A stretch of DNA of 51,789 nt. Source: Lachnospiraceae bacterium UBA6987 (GTDB taxonomy: Bacteria > Bacillota > Clostridia > Lachnospirales > Lachnospiraceae). The position numbers and the translations under genes are program-made. Under the pieces are notes generated by a model that did not search any database, was not told the origin of the DNA, and worked only from the letters and a program-made list of their open reading frames with translations. This document shows positions 43,342 through 51,789 of this stretch, in pieces. The number at the start of each line of letters is the position of its first letter. Position 1 is the first letter of the stretch. Location of the stretch: the NCBI GenBank assembly GCA_002449955.1, contig DJYD01000002.1, forward strand, positions 505 to 52,293, read 5' to 3'.

Positions 43342-43430
43342 GAAAACACTCCTTTGAAAAAAAGAACAAGGATAGGCGAAGACCTTCCGGCGTTTCGTAC
43401 AGCCGTCTGATCTTTGCCTTCTGAAACAGA
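43342..43430 (-). other. Hairpin-rich leader of the permease operon
   Basis: On the minus strand the transcript would open with CTTCTGTTTCAGAAG, a perfect 6-bp hairpin. Then GGCAAAGA pairs with TCTTCGCC (one mismatch) around a CGGC/GCCG hairpin with loop ACGAA. No terminator and no known riboswitch consensus are recognised. Confidence 0.35.
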
Positions 43431-43459
43431 AGTATATCGAAAGGAGCCCGGTCTGTCAA
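43431..43459 (-). promoter_or_regulatory. Promoter of the permease/LicC-like operon
   Basis: Minus-strand TTGACA (43459-43454) and TATACT (43436-43431) are 17 bases apart. Confidence 0.85.
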
Positions 43460-43467
43460 GTCTTCTT

Positions 43468-44685
43468 CTATTCTTTTACGCAGATTCTGACATATTCCGG
43501 CAGATTCGTCATCACTTCTGCAAGACGTTCCTCGTTTTCAAAGTGCAGGATCAGGGTCCCCAACGATTCATTCGCCGCGCTGAAGCCGCCGACCTTATCC
43601 CCCGGAGCCACCCAAAGGTCCCGTTCCACGATATTGCCTTCAATGGACGGAGCCGTCTCCAGACGCTCAAAAGTCCCCGGTTTCTCGCTGTGAAGGATCA
43701 CTTCGGCAAAATGTCCCCGGTACGGCTTTTGGGCAACATCATTCAGGGGCAGCCCGACTGCGTCCCGCACAACAGCTTCGATAAGATCCACGCCGGTCGC
43801 ATAGCGCAGGCATTCCGCCAGACGGTTGCCGCCGCCGCGCGGAGATACCTCCATCAAATACGCCTTGCCGTCGGTTCCTTCGCGGCACTCGATATTGTAA
43901 AGCGCCGTCCGCATGCCGAGGAGGTGCAGCAGCCGCTGCAGTTCATTTTTCAGCTCTTCCTGATGCTCCCTGCTCATGGACGAGGGCCAGCTGAAGCCGG
44001 CAGGCGCGTACGGGTTCTCGCAGTTCGGGTCGAAGCGCTGGTTATTGAATGATACAAAGCGCAGCTCGCCGTTTTCCGAGAAGCAGTCGGTATCGGAAGA
44101 AAAGCCCTTCTGTGTGATGAAATCCTCAACGATGAACTCGCCGCAGTGGGAAAAATCAAGTGCATGCCGAATCGCGGCGGGAAGATCCTCCGGGCGCTCC
44201 ACCTTGGTCACGCCCTTGCTGCCCGCGGAATCCGTCGGCTTGACGATCACAGGCCAGTGAAACAGCGAAGGATCGACTGTATCCCCCTGAACATACTGAC
44301 AGGCTGTCGGAACCGTAAAGCCGTTCTCCGCGAGAAAGCGGCGAAAGCGTCCTTTATTCTGCAGGATGCAGACCGATTCATAAGGGCCGACGTTAGGCAG
44401 GCCCATCTTTTCCGCAACATATGCTGCCGTCACCACGCCCGGATCACAGGCAAACGAAACGATCCCGTCTATTTCAAGGCGCCTTGCGGCTTCAAGGGTA
44501 GCTTCCTGATCGATGATGCTTACATTGCAGTATTCATCCGAAAAGCGGTGCGCATAGTTGTCCGGAAGGTAATCGCAGGTGATCACATACAGACCGAGCC
44601 TGTGCGCCGCCTCGATCACCGGCAGCGCATAGCGCGAACCGCCCAGGATCATCAGTTTTTTCTGTTTTTGATTTATTGTCTCCAT
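43468..44685 (-). CDS. ATP-grasp family ligase
   Basis: 405 residues with a pre-ATP-grasp Rossmann segment (KLMILGGSRYALPVIEAAHRLG) and an ATP-grasp domain (PVIVKPTDSAGSKGVTKV, TALYNIECREGTDGKAYLMEVSPRGGGNRLAE). The family forms C-N or C-O bonds through acyl-phosphates. ATG 44685 is 12 bases after the SDR gene stop, so it belongs to the aldo/keto reductase-SDR-ligase operon. The product may be a modified sugar or cell-surface precursor; I cannot name it. Confidence 0.85.
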   Translation of the reverse strand: METINQKQKKLMILGGSRYALPVIEAAHRLGLYVITCDYLPDNYAHRFSDEYCNVSIIDQEATLEAARRLEIDGIVSFACDPGVVTAAYVAEKMGLPNVGPYESVCILQNKGRFRRFLAENGFTVPTACQYVQGDTVDPSLFHWPVIVKPTDSAGSKGVTKVERPEDLPAAIRHALDFSHCGEFIVEDFITQKGFSSDTDCFSENGELRFVSFNNQRFDPNCENPYAPAGFSWPSSMSREHQEELKNELQRLLHLLGMRTALYNIECREGTDGKAYLMEVSPRGGGNRLAECLRYATGVDLIEAVVRDAVGLPLNDVAQKPYRGHFAEVILHSEKPGTFERLETAPSIEGNIVERDLWVAPGDKVGGFSAANESLGTLILHFENEERLAEVMTNLPEYVRICVKE

Positions 44686-44697
44686 ATCTCTGCAGCC

Positions 44698-45435
44698 TCA
44701 AATGATAAATCCGCCGTCCACGCCGAGGACCTGACCGGTGATGAAGGATGCGTCATCGGAAGCCAGAAAGCTGACCGCCGCCGCGACGTCTTCCGGCTTC
44801 CCCAGGCGCCCGAGCGGCGTCTGCTCCGCAAGGTCTTTTAAGGTTTCTGCCCCCAGGACCTTCACCATGTCGGTATCGATGACCCCGGGTGCCACGCAAT
44901 TCACGCGGATGCCCGAGGGGGCCAGTTCCATGGCTAATGACCTGGTCAGGCCGATGATGGCGTGCTTCGTTGCGGAATAGGTCACCTCGCAGGAGGCGCC
45001 GTGATGCCCCCAGATTGAGGAAATGTTCACGATGCAGCCGCTCTTTTCGTGGATCATGTGCGGCAGGACCGCCTGGACCGTATGACGCATGCCGCCGATA
45101 TTGACGGCAAAATAGCGGTCCCACATCTCATCTGTGACATCCTGGAACACGCACTGTCCGGCCACGCCGGCATTGTTAACAAGAAGCGTGATAGGGCCAA
45201 AGCGCGCTTCGCAGGCCGCTGCCATCGCGCGGACTGCCTCCGCATCGGCAACGTCCGCCTGGTATGCCATGGCGTCGCACCCTTCCCCGCGGAGTTCTTC
45301 CACAAGCTCCTCTGCCTTATCTTCTCGTTCAATATAATTGATGCAGACCGCATAACCTTCCCGGGCAAGACGCGCCGCAGCAGCGCGACCGATTCCGCGG
45401 GAGCTCCCGGTGATCAGGGCAACCTTTCGGGACAT
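44698..45435 (-). CDS. SDR family oxidoreductase (FabG-like)
   Basis: 245 residues of classical short-chain dehydrogenase. Cofactor motif TGSSRGIGRAAA, NNAGVAG, catalytic Ser in NISSIWG, YSATKHA (YxxxK) and a C-terminal FITGQVLGVDGGFII. It resembles 3-oxoacyl-ACP reductase, but its position between an aldo/keto reductase and an ATP-grasp ligase, far from other fatty-acid genes, suggests a dedicated pathway. It starts 18 bases after the upstream gene's stop. Confidence 0.9.
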   Translation of the reverse strand: MSRKVALITGSSRGIGRAAAARLAREGYAVCINYIEREDKAEELVEELRGEGCDAMAYQADVADAEAVRAMAAACEARFGPITLLVNNAGVAGQCVFQDVTDEMWDRYFAVNIGGMRHTVQAVLPHMIHEKSGCIVNISSIWGHHGASCEVTYSATKHAIIGLTRSLAMELAPSGIRVNCVAPGVIDTDMVKVLGAETLKDLAEQTPLGRLGKPEDVAAAVSFLASDDASFITGQVLGVDGGFII

Positions 45436-45453
45436 GATCTCCTCCGACTCTTA

Positions 45454-46641
45454 TTATTTCGCTTTCCGGAACATAAATTTCCGGGCAACATTGATTCCCA
45501 CTTTATACGGCAGCGGGCGCAGCGCCTTGTCGGCCTCCTTCAACAGTTTGCGGATCGGCAGACTCTGCGGGCAGTGCGCCTCGCATTTGCCGCAGCCGAC
45601 GCACTGTGAAGGGAAAGCCGCTTCCTTCGTCATCCCCACTGTCTGCGCGTAGGCGTAGCGGGCCTTGGCCTTTGATTCGATGTACATTTCATTCCAGCAG
45701 CGGAACGCGCCGGGAATATCCACCCCTTTCGGGCAGGGCATGCAGTAGCGGCAGCCTGTACAGCCAACCTTTTCTTTCGCCCGGATCTCTTTCACGACCC
45801 GCTCGATGACGCTGAATTCCGCTGCTGTCCAGTCTCCTGCCTTCGTTTCATCCGCAATGCGGCAGTTTTCCGCCACCATCTCCGCAGAATTCATGCCGGA
45901 AAGAACCACGGTCACCTCCGGCTGATTGTAGAGCCACCTGAGGCCCCATTCTGCCGCACTCCAGCCCTTGCCGGACGCCGCCATGACTTTCCTCGCCCCG
46001 TCCGGAAGCATGTTCACAAGCTTTCCGCCGCGCAGCGGTTCCATAATGATGACCGGGATACCTTTCTTTGCCGCGGCTTTCAGCCCTTCCGCTCCGGCCT
46101 GCGAGACCTCATCCAAATAGTTGTACTGGATCTGGCAGAAATCCCAGTCATAGGCATTCAGGACCTTCAAAAACATATCTGTGTTGCCATGGAAGGAAAA
46201 GCCGATGTTCCGGATCTGACCGGACGCTTTTTTCTCCGCGATCCAGTCCGTGATCCCGATCTTCAGGAGCCGCTCCCACTGGAACAGGTCCGTGATCATG
46301 TGCATCAGGTAATAATCGATATGGTCGGTGCGCAGGCGTGAAAGCTCTTCATTAAAATATTTATCCACCGCCGCACGGCTGCCGACAAGGTACTGCGGCA
46401 GCTTTGTAGCAATATTGATGCGGTCCCGAATGCCGGTCCGTTCCAGGATCTCGCCAAGCGCCGCCTCGCTGCCCGGATAGACATAGGCGGTGTCATAATA
46501 GTTCACACCGGCATGAAATGCCTGCAGGATCTCCCGCTCGGTCTCCTCCATGTCAATGCTTCTCCCTTTCTGGGGAAAACGCATGCAGCCGAATCCGAGC
46601 ATGGACAGCGGCTTTCCGGTCTTATCATTTCTGTACTGCAT
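45454..46641 (-). CDS. Aldo/keto reductase with C-terminal 4Fe-4S ferredoxin domain
   Basis: 395 residues. The N-terminal aldo/keto reductase barrel has LGFGCMRFPQKG, NYYDTAYVYPGSE and YYLMHMI. The C-terminal part carries two cysteine clusters (GCTGCRYCMPCPKGVDIP and CVGCGKCEAHCPQ) for iron-sulfur centres. This is a common fusion in anaerobes, probably a ferredoxin-linked reductase. ATG 46641 follows AAAGGAGCTTAT. It is the first gene of an operon with SDR and ATP-grasp genes. Confidence 0.92.
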   Translation of the reverse strand: MQYRNDKTGKPLSMLGFGCMRFPQKGRSIDMEETEREILQAFHAGVNYYDTAYVYPGSEAALGEILERTGIRDRINIATKLPQYLVGSRAAVDKYFNEELSRLRTDHIDYYLMHMITDLFQWERLLKIGITDWIAEKKASGQIRNIGFSFHGNTDMFLKVLNAYDWDFCQIQYNYLDEVSQAGAEGLKAAAKKGIPVIIMEPLRGGKLVNMLPDGARKVMAASGKGWSAAEWGLRWLYNQPEVTVVLSGMNSAEMVAENCRIADETKAGDWTAAEFSVIERVVKEIRAKEKVGCTGCRYCMPCPKGVDIPGAFRCWNEMYIESKAKARYAYAQTVGMTKEAAFPSQCVGCGKCEAHCPQSLPIRKLLKEADKALRPLPYKVGINVARKFMFRKAK

Positions 46642-46707
46642 ATAAGCTCCTTTTTGTGCCGGTCCCGGCATCCTGTGCGGCCATCTCTCAGCTTCTGACG
46701 TTTCCCC

Positions 46708-46762
46708 GAAAAACAATAAGATCCGAACCTGTCTTCAGCCGGAAACGGGTTCGGATCTTATT
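46708..46762 (-). terminator. Terminator of tRNA-Leu
   Basis: AATAAGATCCGAACC and GGTTCGGATCTTATT form a 15-bp stem, followed on the minus strand by GTTTTTC. It is eight bases after the tRNA. Confidence 0.85.
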
Positions 46763-46769
46763 CGTCTGA

Positions 46770-46853
46770 TGCCGGTGGTGGGACTCGAACCCACACGCCC
46801 TCGCGGACAACAGATTTTGAGTCTGTCTCGTCTGCCAGTTCCGACACACCGGC
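46770..46853 (-). tRNA. tRNA-Leu (anticodon CAA)
   Basis: Class II cloverleaf with acceptor GCCGGTG/CACCGGC, anticodon stem ACAGA/TCTGT around CTCAAAA (anticodon CAA), a long variable arm (TGTCCGCGAGGGCGT region) and T-arm GTGGG TTCGAGT CCCAC. The discriminator is A and no CCA is encoded. It reads codon UUG. Confidence 0.95.
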
Positions 46854-46869
46854 GGAACACGTCTAAGTG

Positions 46870-46898
46870 ATTTTAGCACGAGCAGACCGGTTTGTCAA
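46870..46898 (-). promoter_or_regulatory. Promoter of tRNA-Leu
   Basis: Minus-strand TTGACA (46898-46893) and TAAAAT (46875-46870) are 17 bases apart, 17 bases before the tRNA. Confidence 0.85.
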
Positions 46899-46957
46899 AT
46901 CCGATGTGGCATCCGGCACTTGTTTTTAAAAATTGTCTATCATTTACTTTTCCGGAT

Positions 46958-48859
46958 TTATTGACCTGCGCCGATCAGCGGAAAGCTCAGGATGACCTTG
47001 AACAGGTCGCCGTCCGCCGTCACGCTGAAATGGCCGCCCTGAAGCTCCGTCAGGCTCTTTGCAATGGCAAGACCGAGGCCGCTGCCTTCGGTATTTCTCG
47101 AAGCGTCGCCGCGGGTAAAGCGCTCCGTCAGCTCGTCCGCGTTCATGTCCAGCACTTCCCGGGAAGTGTTGCGGAAGGTGATCACGGCCGCCTTCGGCGC
47201 CTTTTCCAGGCTCAGGTACACCCTGCTCCCGGCAAGGCCGTATTTGACGATGTTGTTCATCAGGTTGTCGAAGATGCGCCACATGCGCCTGCCGTCGGCC
47301 ATGATGCGGACCTCCTGCTCCGGCTGCTTCATGATCAGCGTCAGTCCGGCAGCGTTCAGTTTCTCTTCATATTCGCCGGCCGCCTGAGAGAGGAACACCG
47401 AGGCATCACAAGGCGTGGGCGACACGTCCAGGCTGCCGGAAGAGGCTTTTGAGGCTTCAACGAGGTCGTCGATCAGACGTTTCAGGCGTTCAGACTGCCG
47501 CAGCAGCACCTCGGAGTACTCCTTGATCTTTGCATTTTCACAGGGCTCTCTGCCGATCAGATCTGCATAATTGACAAGAGAGGTCAGCGGCGTCTTCAAA
47601 TCGTGTGAAACGTTGGTGATCAGTTCGGTCTTCATACGCTCGCTCTTTAACTTCTGCTCCACCGCGATCGCCATACCGCTCCCGATGCTGTTTAAATTTT
47701 CTCCGTGCTTTTTCAGGTTGGAAGGCATGCCCTTCACGTTGGTCTGATAGGCCAGATCGCCTGCCGCAAGCGCCTCTCCGCCCTTCTGCAAGCGTCTGAG
47801 GCAGAGAACAAGGTACAGCACGGCGGGGATCAGGATGAGCAGCTTCAGCAAGCAAAGGAAGAACAAGGATTCCGACTTCCGGCCGACCACAAACAACTCG
47901 GCAGCGCCCAAAACGAACAGACAGACCGCGGTCTTCGGCATCAGCGGCAGGTTCCGGATAAGCATTTTCAGGATGCCGATCAGCCACGTAAAGGGTTTCG
48001 CGGCGAGTTTTAAGAGCCGCACTGTCAGCATATTGGACAGCAGCGTCTTTGTTTTGATGCGCGCAGCCGCGCTCATGGAAAGCCCCAGGAAAATGATGAT
48101 GCAGATCACAAACGCACCGATGGCGAAATACAGCTCGGCCATGTAGTCGATTGGCAGGATCCAGTCGATCAAAGCCGCAAGGCCGATGAGCGCCGCTATA
48201 CCTGCCGCAAGCAGCAGATCGAAGGGGAGCCTGTGCAGCGGTCCGGGAACAAGATCGTCCCGTCCGGGCTTCCTTGCTGATACCCGCAGCAGTGAGGTGT
48301 AGCAGACCACCCCCAGAATAAAGGAAGCAGCGGCGATCGCAAGGATCCACCAGCCGAGGCGGTAGGCAACACCCACCCAGTAACTCCCGAAATCAAGAAC
48401 AAAAGTATTGTCCCTGAGGCTGGCAAAAACATCAATAGTCCTGTAATTCTTTTGATATATGGAGGGGATTTCGTCATTTGTCCATGCGATTCTGTCCTGA
48501 TCCTCCACATGGTAAACAAAAAAGCGATACTTGTATTCCAGTGGCGTCGTTTTCGTCCCTTCATAAAGCCAATTTCCGGAGTCCGCATCCCAAATACGAA
48601 TGTTGATATTGTTTAAATAATTGTAATCAAGTACGCCTTCGTTCAGCAGCTTTTCCAGCACATGCCAGGATTGTACCTGCAAATAATACTCCGTTTCGAC
48701 AGGCTCAATGTCTCCCCTGGAGCGAAGGTGGATCTCCCCGTTTTCCGCCGATATCGTACAGGAAGCGCCCAGCATGCAGACTCCGGTAAGCAGCACCGAC
48801 AAGGTGCAGACGATAATCAGGATCAGCTTGCCAGGTCCCGTTCTGAAAAATGACTTCAT
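46958..48859 (-). CDS. Membrane sensor histidine kinase
   Basis: 633 residues. One helix near 11-32, an extracytoplasmic sensor region to about 165, then several more helices up to about 360. A HAMP-like segment is followed by the phosphoacceptor His in NVSHDLKTPLTSLVNY and the ATP-binding motifs DNLMNNIVKY (N-box) and GSGLGLAIAKSL (G-box). It overlaps the response regulator stop in an ATGA, so they form one two-component system. The multi-helix input part suggests sensing of membrane or cell-wall stress; the ligand is unknown. Confidence 0.92.
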   Translation of the reverse strand: MKSFFRTGPGKLILIIVCTLSVLLTGVCMLGASCTISAENGEIHLRSRGDIEPVETEYYLQVQSWHVLEKLLNEGVLDYNYLNNINIRIWDADSGNWLYEGTKTTPLEYKYRFFVYHVEDQDRIAWTNDEIPSIYQKNYRTIDVFASLRDNTFVLDFGSYWVGVAYRLGWWILAIAAASFILGVVCYTSLLRVSARKPGRDDLVPGPLHRLPFDLLLAAGIAALIGLAALIDWILPIDYMAELYFAIGAFVICIIIFLGLSMSAAARIKTKTLLSNMLTVRLLKLAAKPFTWLIGILKMLIRNLPLMPKTAVCLFVLGAAELFVVGRKSESLFFLCLLKLLILIPAVLYLVLCLRRLQKGGEALAAGDLAYQTNVKGMPSNLKKHGENLNSIGSGMAIAVEQKLKSERMKTELITNVSHDLKTPLTSLVNYADLIGREPCENAKIKEYSEVLLRQSERLKRLIDDLVEASKASSGSLDVSPTPCDASVFLSQAAGEYEEKLNAAGLTLIMKQPEQEVRIMADGRRMWRIFDNLMNNIVKYGLAGSRVYLSLEKAPKAAVITFRNTSREVLDMNADELTERFTRGDASRNTEGSGLGLAIAKSLTELQGGHFSVTADGDLFKVILSFPLIGAGQ

Positions 48860-49554
48860 CTCCGATTTCCTCCTTCCATCTTATACCCCTGGCCGAAAAC
48901 CACCTTGATGTAGCGCGGCTCAGCCGGGTCGATCTCAATCTTCTCCCGCAGATGACGGATGTGCACCGCCACCGTATTGTCCGAACCGATGGGTCTTTCT
49001 TTCCAGATCTCCCGGTAGATCTCCTTCGGTGAGAACACGCGGCCGGGCTCTGCCATCAGGAGCTTTAGGATCTCATATTCCTTCGGCGTCAACGAGATCT
49101 CCTCACCGTCTAACAGCACCTTCTTGGTCTTGTCGTCTAACTCGACCCCGCCGATGCGGAGGGCAGCCCCGCTGCTCGTTCCGCCGCCGAGCTTTAAATA
49201 CCTTCGCAGCTGCGAGCGGACCCTCGCCGTGACCTCGAGCGGGTTGAAGGGCTTGGTGATGTAGTCGTCCGCGCCTACGTTCAGACCGAGGATCTTGTCT
49301 GTGTCCTCGCTCTTTGCCGACAGCAAAATGACCGGGACGTTGCTGACCTCACGGATCCTTGCAAGCGCCGTAAGCCCGTCGACCTTCGGCATCATGATGT
49401 CCAGTAGGACCAGGTGGATGTCGTTTTCTCGGAGGACCTTCAGCGCGCCTTCGCCGTCATACGCCTCAAACAGCGTATGATCCGGATCCGTCAGATAGAT
49501 CTTTAACGCGTTTACGATATCCTTCTCATCATCACAGATCAATATGTTCGCCAC
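48856..49554 (-). CDS. OmpR/PhoB-family response regulator
   Basis: 232 residues. The receiver domain has acidic DDEKD, phospho-acceptor Asp in LVLLDIMMPKVDG and a Lys in ADDYITKPFNPLEV. The C-terminal winged helix contains LTPKEYEILKLLMAEPGRVF and VAVHIRHLREKIE. The start is GTG at 49554, behind AGGAGGTGATGCT. The nearest typical relatives are VanR-like regulators. Partner kinase gene is coupled directly downstream. Confidence 0.93.
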   Translation of the reverse strand: MANILICDDEKDIVNALKIYLTDPDHTLFEAYDGEGALKVLRENDIHLVLLDIMMPKVDGLTALARIREVSNVPVILLSAKSEDTDKILGLNVGADDYITKPFNPLEVTARVRSQLRRYLKLGGGTSSGAALRIGGVELDDKTKKVLLDGEEISLTPKEYEILKLLMAEPGRVFSPKEIYREIWKERPIGSDNTVAVHIRHLREKIEIDPAEPRYIKVVFGQGYKMEGGNRR

Positions 49555-49659
49555 AGCATCACCTCCTGACTGTCTTCATTCTATCCCATCGCCGATGAAG
49601 AAAAAAGGGGCAAAGGGTTTAAGATTTGATGAAGATATTATCTTAATTTTAGATTTTTG

Positions 49660-49686
49660 TTAGCACTCTTTAATGGTGAGTGCTAA
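49660..49686. promoter_or_regulatory. CIRCE operator (HrcA-binding)
   Basis: TTAGCACTC, nine bases, then GAGTGCTAA: a perfect CIRCE inverted repeat, eight bases upstream of the clpB -35 box. HrcA should repress clpB here until heat shock. Confidence 0.95.
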
Positions 49687-49693
49687 AAATCGC

Positions 49694-49722
49694 TTGACTT
49701 TCGCTTTTTCCCCCTCTATAAT
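49694..49722 (+). promoter_or_regulatory. Promoter of clpB
   Basis: TTGACT (49694-49699) and TATAAT (49717-49722) are 17 bases apart, directly downstream of the CIRCE element. Confidence 0.88.
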
Positions 49723-49805
49723 AAGAGCAGAGGCTTAAAGAAGCCCCTGACGGCAAGCTTTACGGAGCGGCGCCGTCAGATTACTTTCAGAAAAGGAGGT
49801 TTGTG

Positions 49806-51789
49806 ATGAATCTCGAAAAATATACACAGAAAACACTCGAGGCGTTAAAGGCGGCACAGGAACTGGCGCTTGAACGCGGCAGCATGGAGATCCGTCCGGA
49901 ACACGTCTGCTACGCTCTGGTCACCCAGGACGGCGGCCTGATCGCTTCGCTTTTCGGAAAGATGGGGATCGACGTCCCCGGCTTTACCGCAGCGCTGGAA
50001 GACGCCCTCGCCCGCATCCCCGGTGTCTCCGGTCCCGGCCGCGAGCCCGGAAAGATCTATGTTTCTAATGATACTGAGCGTGTCTTAAGCTTCGCGGAGC
50101 GCGTCGCCAAGCAGATGAAGGACGAATACACCTCCGTCGAACATGTGATGCTGGGGCTCTTTGAACATGGAACATCTTCCCTGAAAGAGCTGTTTAAGCA
50201 GTACGGCATCTCGAAGGATGCCTTCATGAAGGCGCTCGCCTCCGTCCGCAATTTCCGCGTGACGAACGACAATCCGGAGGACACCGTGGACGCCCTGTCG
50301 AAGTACGGCACCGACCTCGTGGAGCGCGCGCGGAGCGGCAAGATGGACCCGGTCATCGGCAGAGACTCCGAGATCCGTTCCGTGATCCGCATCCTTTCCC
50401 GCAAGACGAAAAACAACCCCGTGCTGATCGGCGAGCCCGGCGTCGGCAAGACCGCCATCGCCGAAGGACTGGCGCAGCGGATCATGCGCGGCGACGTGCC
50501 CGAAGGCCTGAAGAACAAGACCGTCTTCTCGCTGGATATGGGGTCCCTGATCGCCGGCGCGAAGTACCGCGGCGAGTTTGAGGAAAGGCTGAAGGCCGTG
50601 CTGGAGCAGATCCGGAAGTCCGAAGGCCGCATCATCCTCTTCATCGATGAGCTGCACCTGATCGTGGGTGCGGGCAAGACCGAAGGCTCCATGGATGCCG
50701 GCAACCTGCTTAAGCCCATGCTGGCAAGAGGCGAGCTGCACTGCATCGGCGCAACGACGCTTGATGAGTACCGCAAATACATCGAGACCGACGCCGCCCT
50801 GGAGCGCCGTTTCCAGCCGGTCCTCGTGGACGAGCCCACGGTGGAGGATACCATCTCCATCTTAAGAGGCCTGAAGGACCGCTACGAGATCTACCACGGC
50901 GTGACCATCCACGACCGTGCGCTGATTGCCGCAGCCACCCTCTCCCACCGCTACATTTCCGACAGGTTCCTGCCGGACAAGGCCATCGACCTTGTCGATG
51001 AAGCCTGTGCCTCCCTGCGCATGGAGATGGATTCCATGCCTTCCGAGCTTGACGACCTGCGCCGCCACATCATGCAGCTGGAGATCGAAGAGGTCGCGTT
51101 AAAGAAGGAAACCGACAAGCTTTCTCAGGAACGGCTCGCAAAGCTCGGCGAGGAGCTTGCCGCCTGCCGTGATGAGTTCAACGAAAAGAAATCCGCCTGG
51201 GATCTTGAAAAGAACGCCGTGGAAAACACCAAGGCGCTCAAGGAAAAGATCGATCAGATGCATGTGGAGATCGAGGCGGCGCAGAGAAATTACGATTACG
51301 AGAAGGCTTCCCGCCTGAAATTCTCCGAGCTGCCGAAGCTCGAGGAGGAGCTCGCGAAGGCCCAGAAGGCCGCCGAAGACCGGAGCAAGGATCCCATGGT
51401 CCGCGATACGGTCACGGAGGAAGAGATCGCCGAGGTCGTGGCACGCTGGACCGGCATCCCGGTCTCGAAGCTGATGGAAGGCGAGCGGCAGAAGATCCTG
51501 CGCCTGCCCGAGATCCTGCATAAGCGGGTCATCGGCCAGGACGAAGCCGTTCAGGCCGTAAGCGATGCGATCTTAAGGTCACGGGCCGGCATTGCGGATC
51601 CTAACCGTCCGACTGGTTCCTTCATCTTCCTCGGCCCTACCGGCGTGGGCAAGACTGAGCTTGCCAAAGCCCTTGCCGAAGCCCTGTTTGATGACGAGCA
51701 CAACATGGTGCGTATCGATATGTCGGAGTACATGGAGAAGTTCAGCGTGTCAAGGCTGATCGGCGCGCCGCCCGGATACGTGGGCTACG
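49806..51789 (+). CDS. clpB: ATP-dependent chaperone ClpB, partial
   Basis: The first 661 residues of a Hsp100 disaggregase, cut by the window end. The Clp N-domain is at about 1-145. AAA1 has Walker A GEPGVGKT at 209-216 and Walker B ILFIDELH. The coiled-coil middle domain spans about 400-525 (LRRHIMQLEIEEVALKKE and onward), which separates ClpB from ClpC and ClpA. AAA2 has Walker A GPTGVGKT at 610-617. ATG 49806 is preceded by AAAGGAGGTTTGTG. Regulation by HrcA through the upstream CIRCE is clear. Confidence 0.95.
   Translation, partial: MNLEKYTQKTLEALKAAQELALERGSMEIRPEHVCYALVTQDGGLIASLFGKMGIDVPGFTAALEDALARIPGVSGPGREPGKIYVSNDTERVLSFAERVAKQMKDEYTSVEHVMLGLFEHGTSSLKELFKQYGISKDAFMKALASVRNFRVTNDNPEDTVDALSKYGTDLVERARSGKMDPVIGRDSEIRSVIRILSRKTKNNPVLIGEPGVGKTAIAEGLAQRIMRGDVPEGLKNKTVFSLDMGSLIAGAKYRGEFEERLKAVLEQIRKSEGRIILFIDELHLIVGAGKTEGSMDAGNLLKPMLARGELHCIGATTLDEYRKYIETDAALERRFQPVLVDEPTVEDTISILRGLKDRYEIYHGVTIHDRALIAAATLSHRYISDRFLPDKAIDLVDEACASLRMEMDSMPSELDDLRRHIMQLEIEEVALKKETDKLSQERLAKLGEELAACRDEFNEKKSAWDLEKNAVENTKALKEKIDQMHVEIEAAQRNYDYEKASRLKFSELPKLEEELAKAQKAAEDRSKDPMVRDTVTEEEIAEVVARWTGIPVSKLMEGERQKILRLPEILHKRVIGQDEAVQAVSDAILRSRAGIADPNRPTGSFIFLGPTGVGKTELAKALAEALFDDEHNMVRIDMSEYMEKFSVSRLIGAPPGYVGY

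Noticed and set aside
43342..43430. mini-ykkC (guanidine-II) riboswitch
   Set aside because: Only one hairpin has an ACGA-like loop and its stem is imperfect; the other has loop TTT. The consensus needs two ACGR loops.
1..51789. CRISPR array
   Set aside because: No regularly spaced short direct repeats and no cas genes seen. The repeats present are att copies, arms and palindromic units.

Overview
The window looks like a chromosomal segment of a moderately GC-rich anaerobic member of the Clostridia, most likely a Lachnospiraceae-type Firmicute. The signs are strong AGGAGG-type ribosome sites, a two-subunit glycine decarboxylase, a tandem glycine riboswitch, a PyrR attenuator, a CIRCE operator before clpB, a split transketolase, DUF6054, and tRNA genes without encoded CCA. 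I cannot name the species.

Layout. 1-5567 (minus): glycine cleavage operon under a tandem glycine riboswitch. Its first gene fuses GcvT to serine hydroxymethyltransferase, followed by gcvH, gcvPA and gcvPB (cut by the window edge). 5601-8782 (minus): a class-I glutamine-amidotransferase-like hydrolase, an RlmI-like methyltransferase and an M20 peptidase. 8963-10780 (plus): split transketolase. 10903-12226 (minus): two half-size chromate-type transporters preceded by a coupled 36-residue membrane peptide.

12354-20727 is the accessory region. A tRNA-Ala gene (anticodon CGC) carries an integrase gene at its 3' end. Copies of the 20-bp tRNA 3' end recur downstream at 16775, 16963 and 20531, with a decayed fragment at 20719. 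The arrangement reads as a tandem accretion array. Element A has an integrase, a Cys-rich short ORF, and cargo of a voltage-gated K+ channel gene plus a small beta-rich protein gene. Element B shares the arms of A but has no integrase, a frameshifted Cys-rich ORF and different cargo (two unrecognised proteins of 186 and 545 residues). Each is followed by a nearly identical block of about 170 bp, GC-rich and apparently structured, between att copies. The cargo is visibly more AT-rich than the flanking chromosome.

20930-27297: a lipoprotein, a metallophosphoesterase coupled to an unusual ParB-like/BMP fusion, a DMT transporter, a DUF6054 protein, an M19 dipeptidase and a hypothetical protein. 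27374-30069 (minus): cytosine permease and cytosine deaminase behind a PyrR-type attenuator. 30139-37164 (minus): a Gate-domain membrane protein, a lipase-like secreted/membrane protein, a MATE exporter and a KUP potassium transporter. 37364-46641: envelope-related genes, comprising a GT4 glycosyltransferase, a FlaA1/PglF-type dehydratase, a wHTH-LicC-like cytidylyltransferase with an APC permease, and an operon of ferredoxin-type aldo/keto reductase, SDR and ATP-grasp ligase. 46770-46853: tRNA-Leu(CAA). 46958-49554 (minus): a two-component system. 49660 to the end (plus): CIRCE-controlled clpB, cut by the window edge.

The best candidates for something undescribed are the tRNA-Ala array, with an integrase-less element sharing the arms of its neighbour, the conserved structured block between att copies, and the two unrelated cargo modules.
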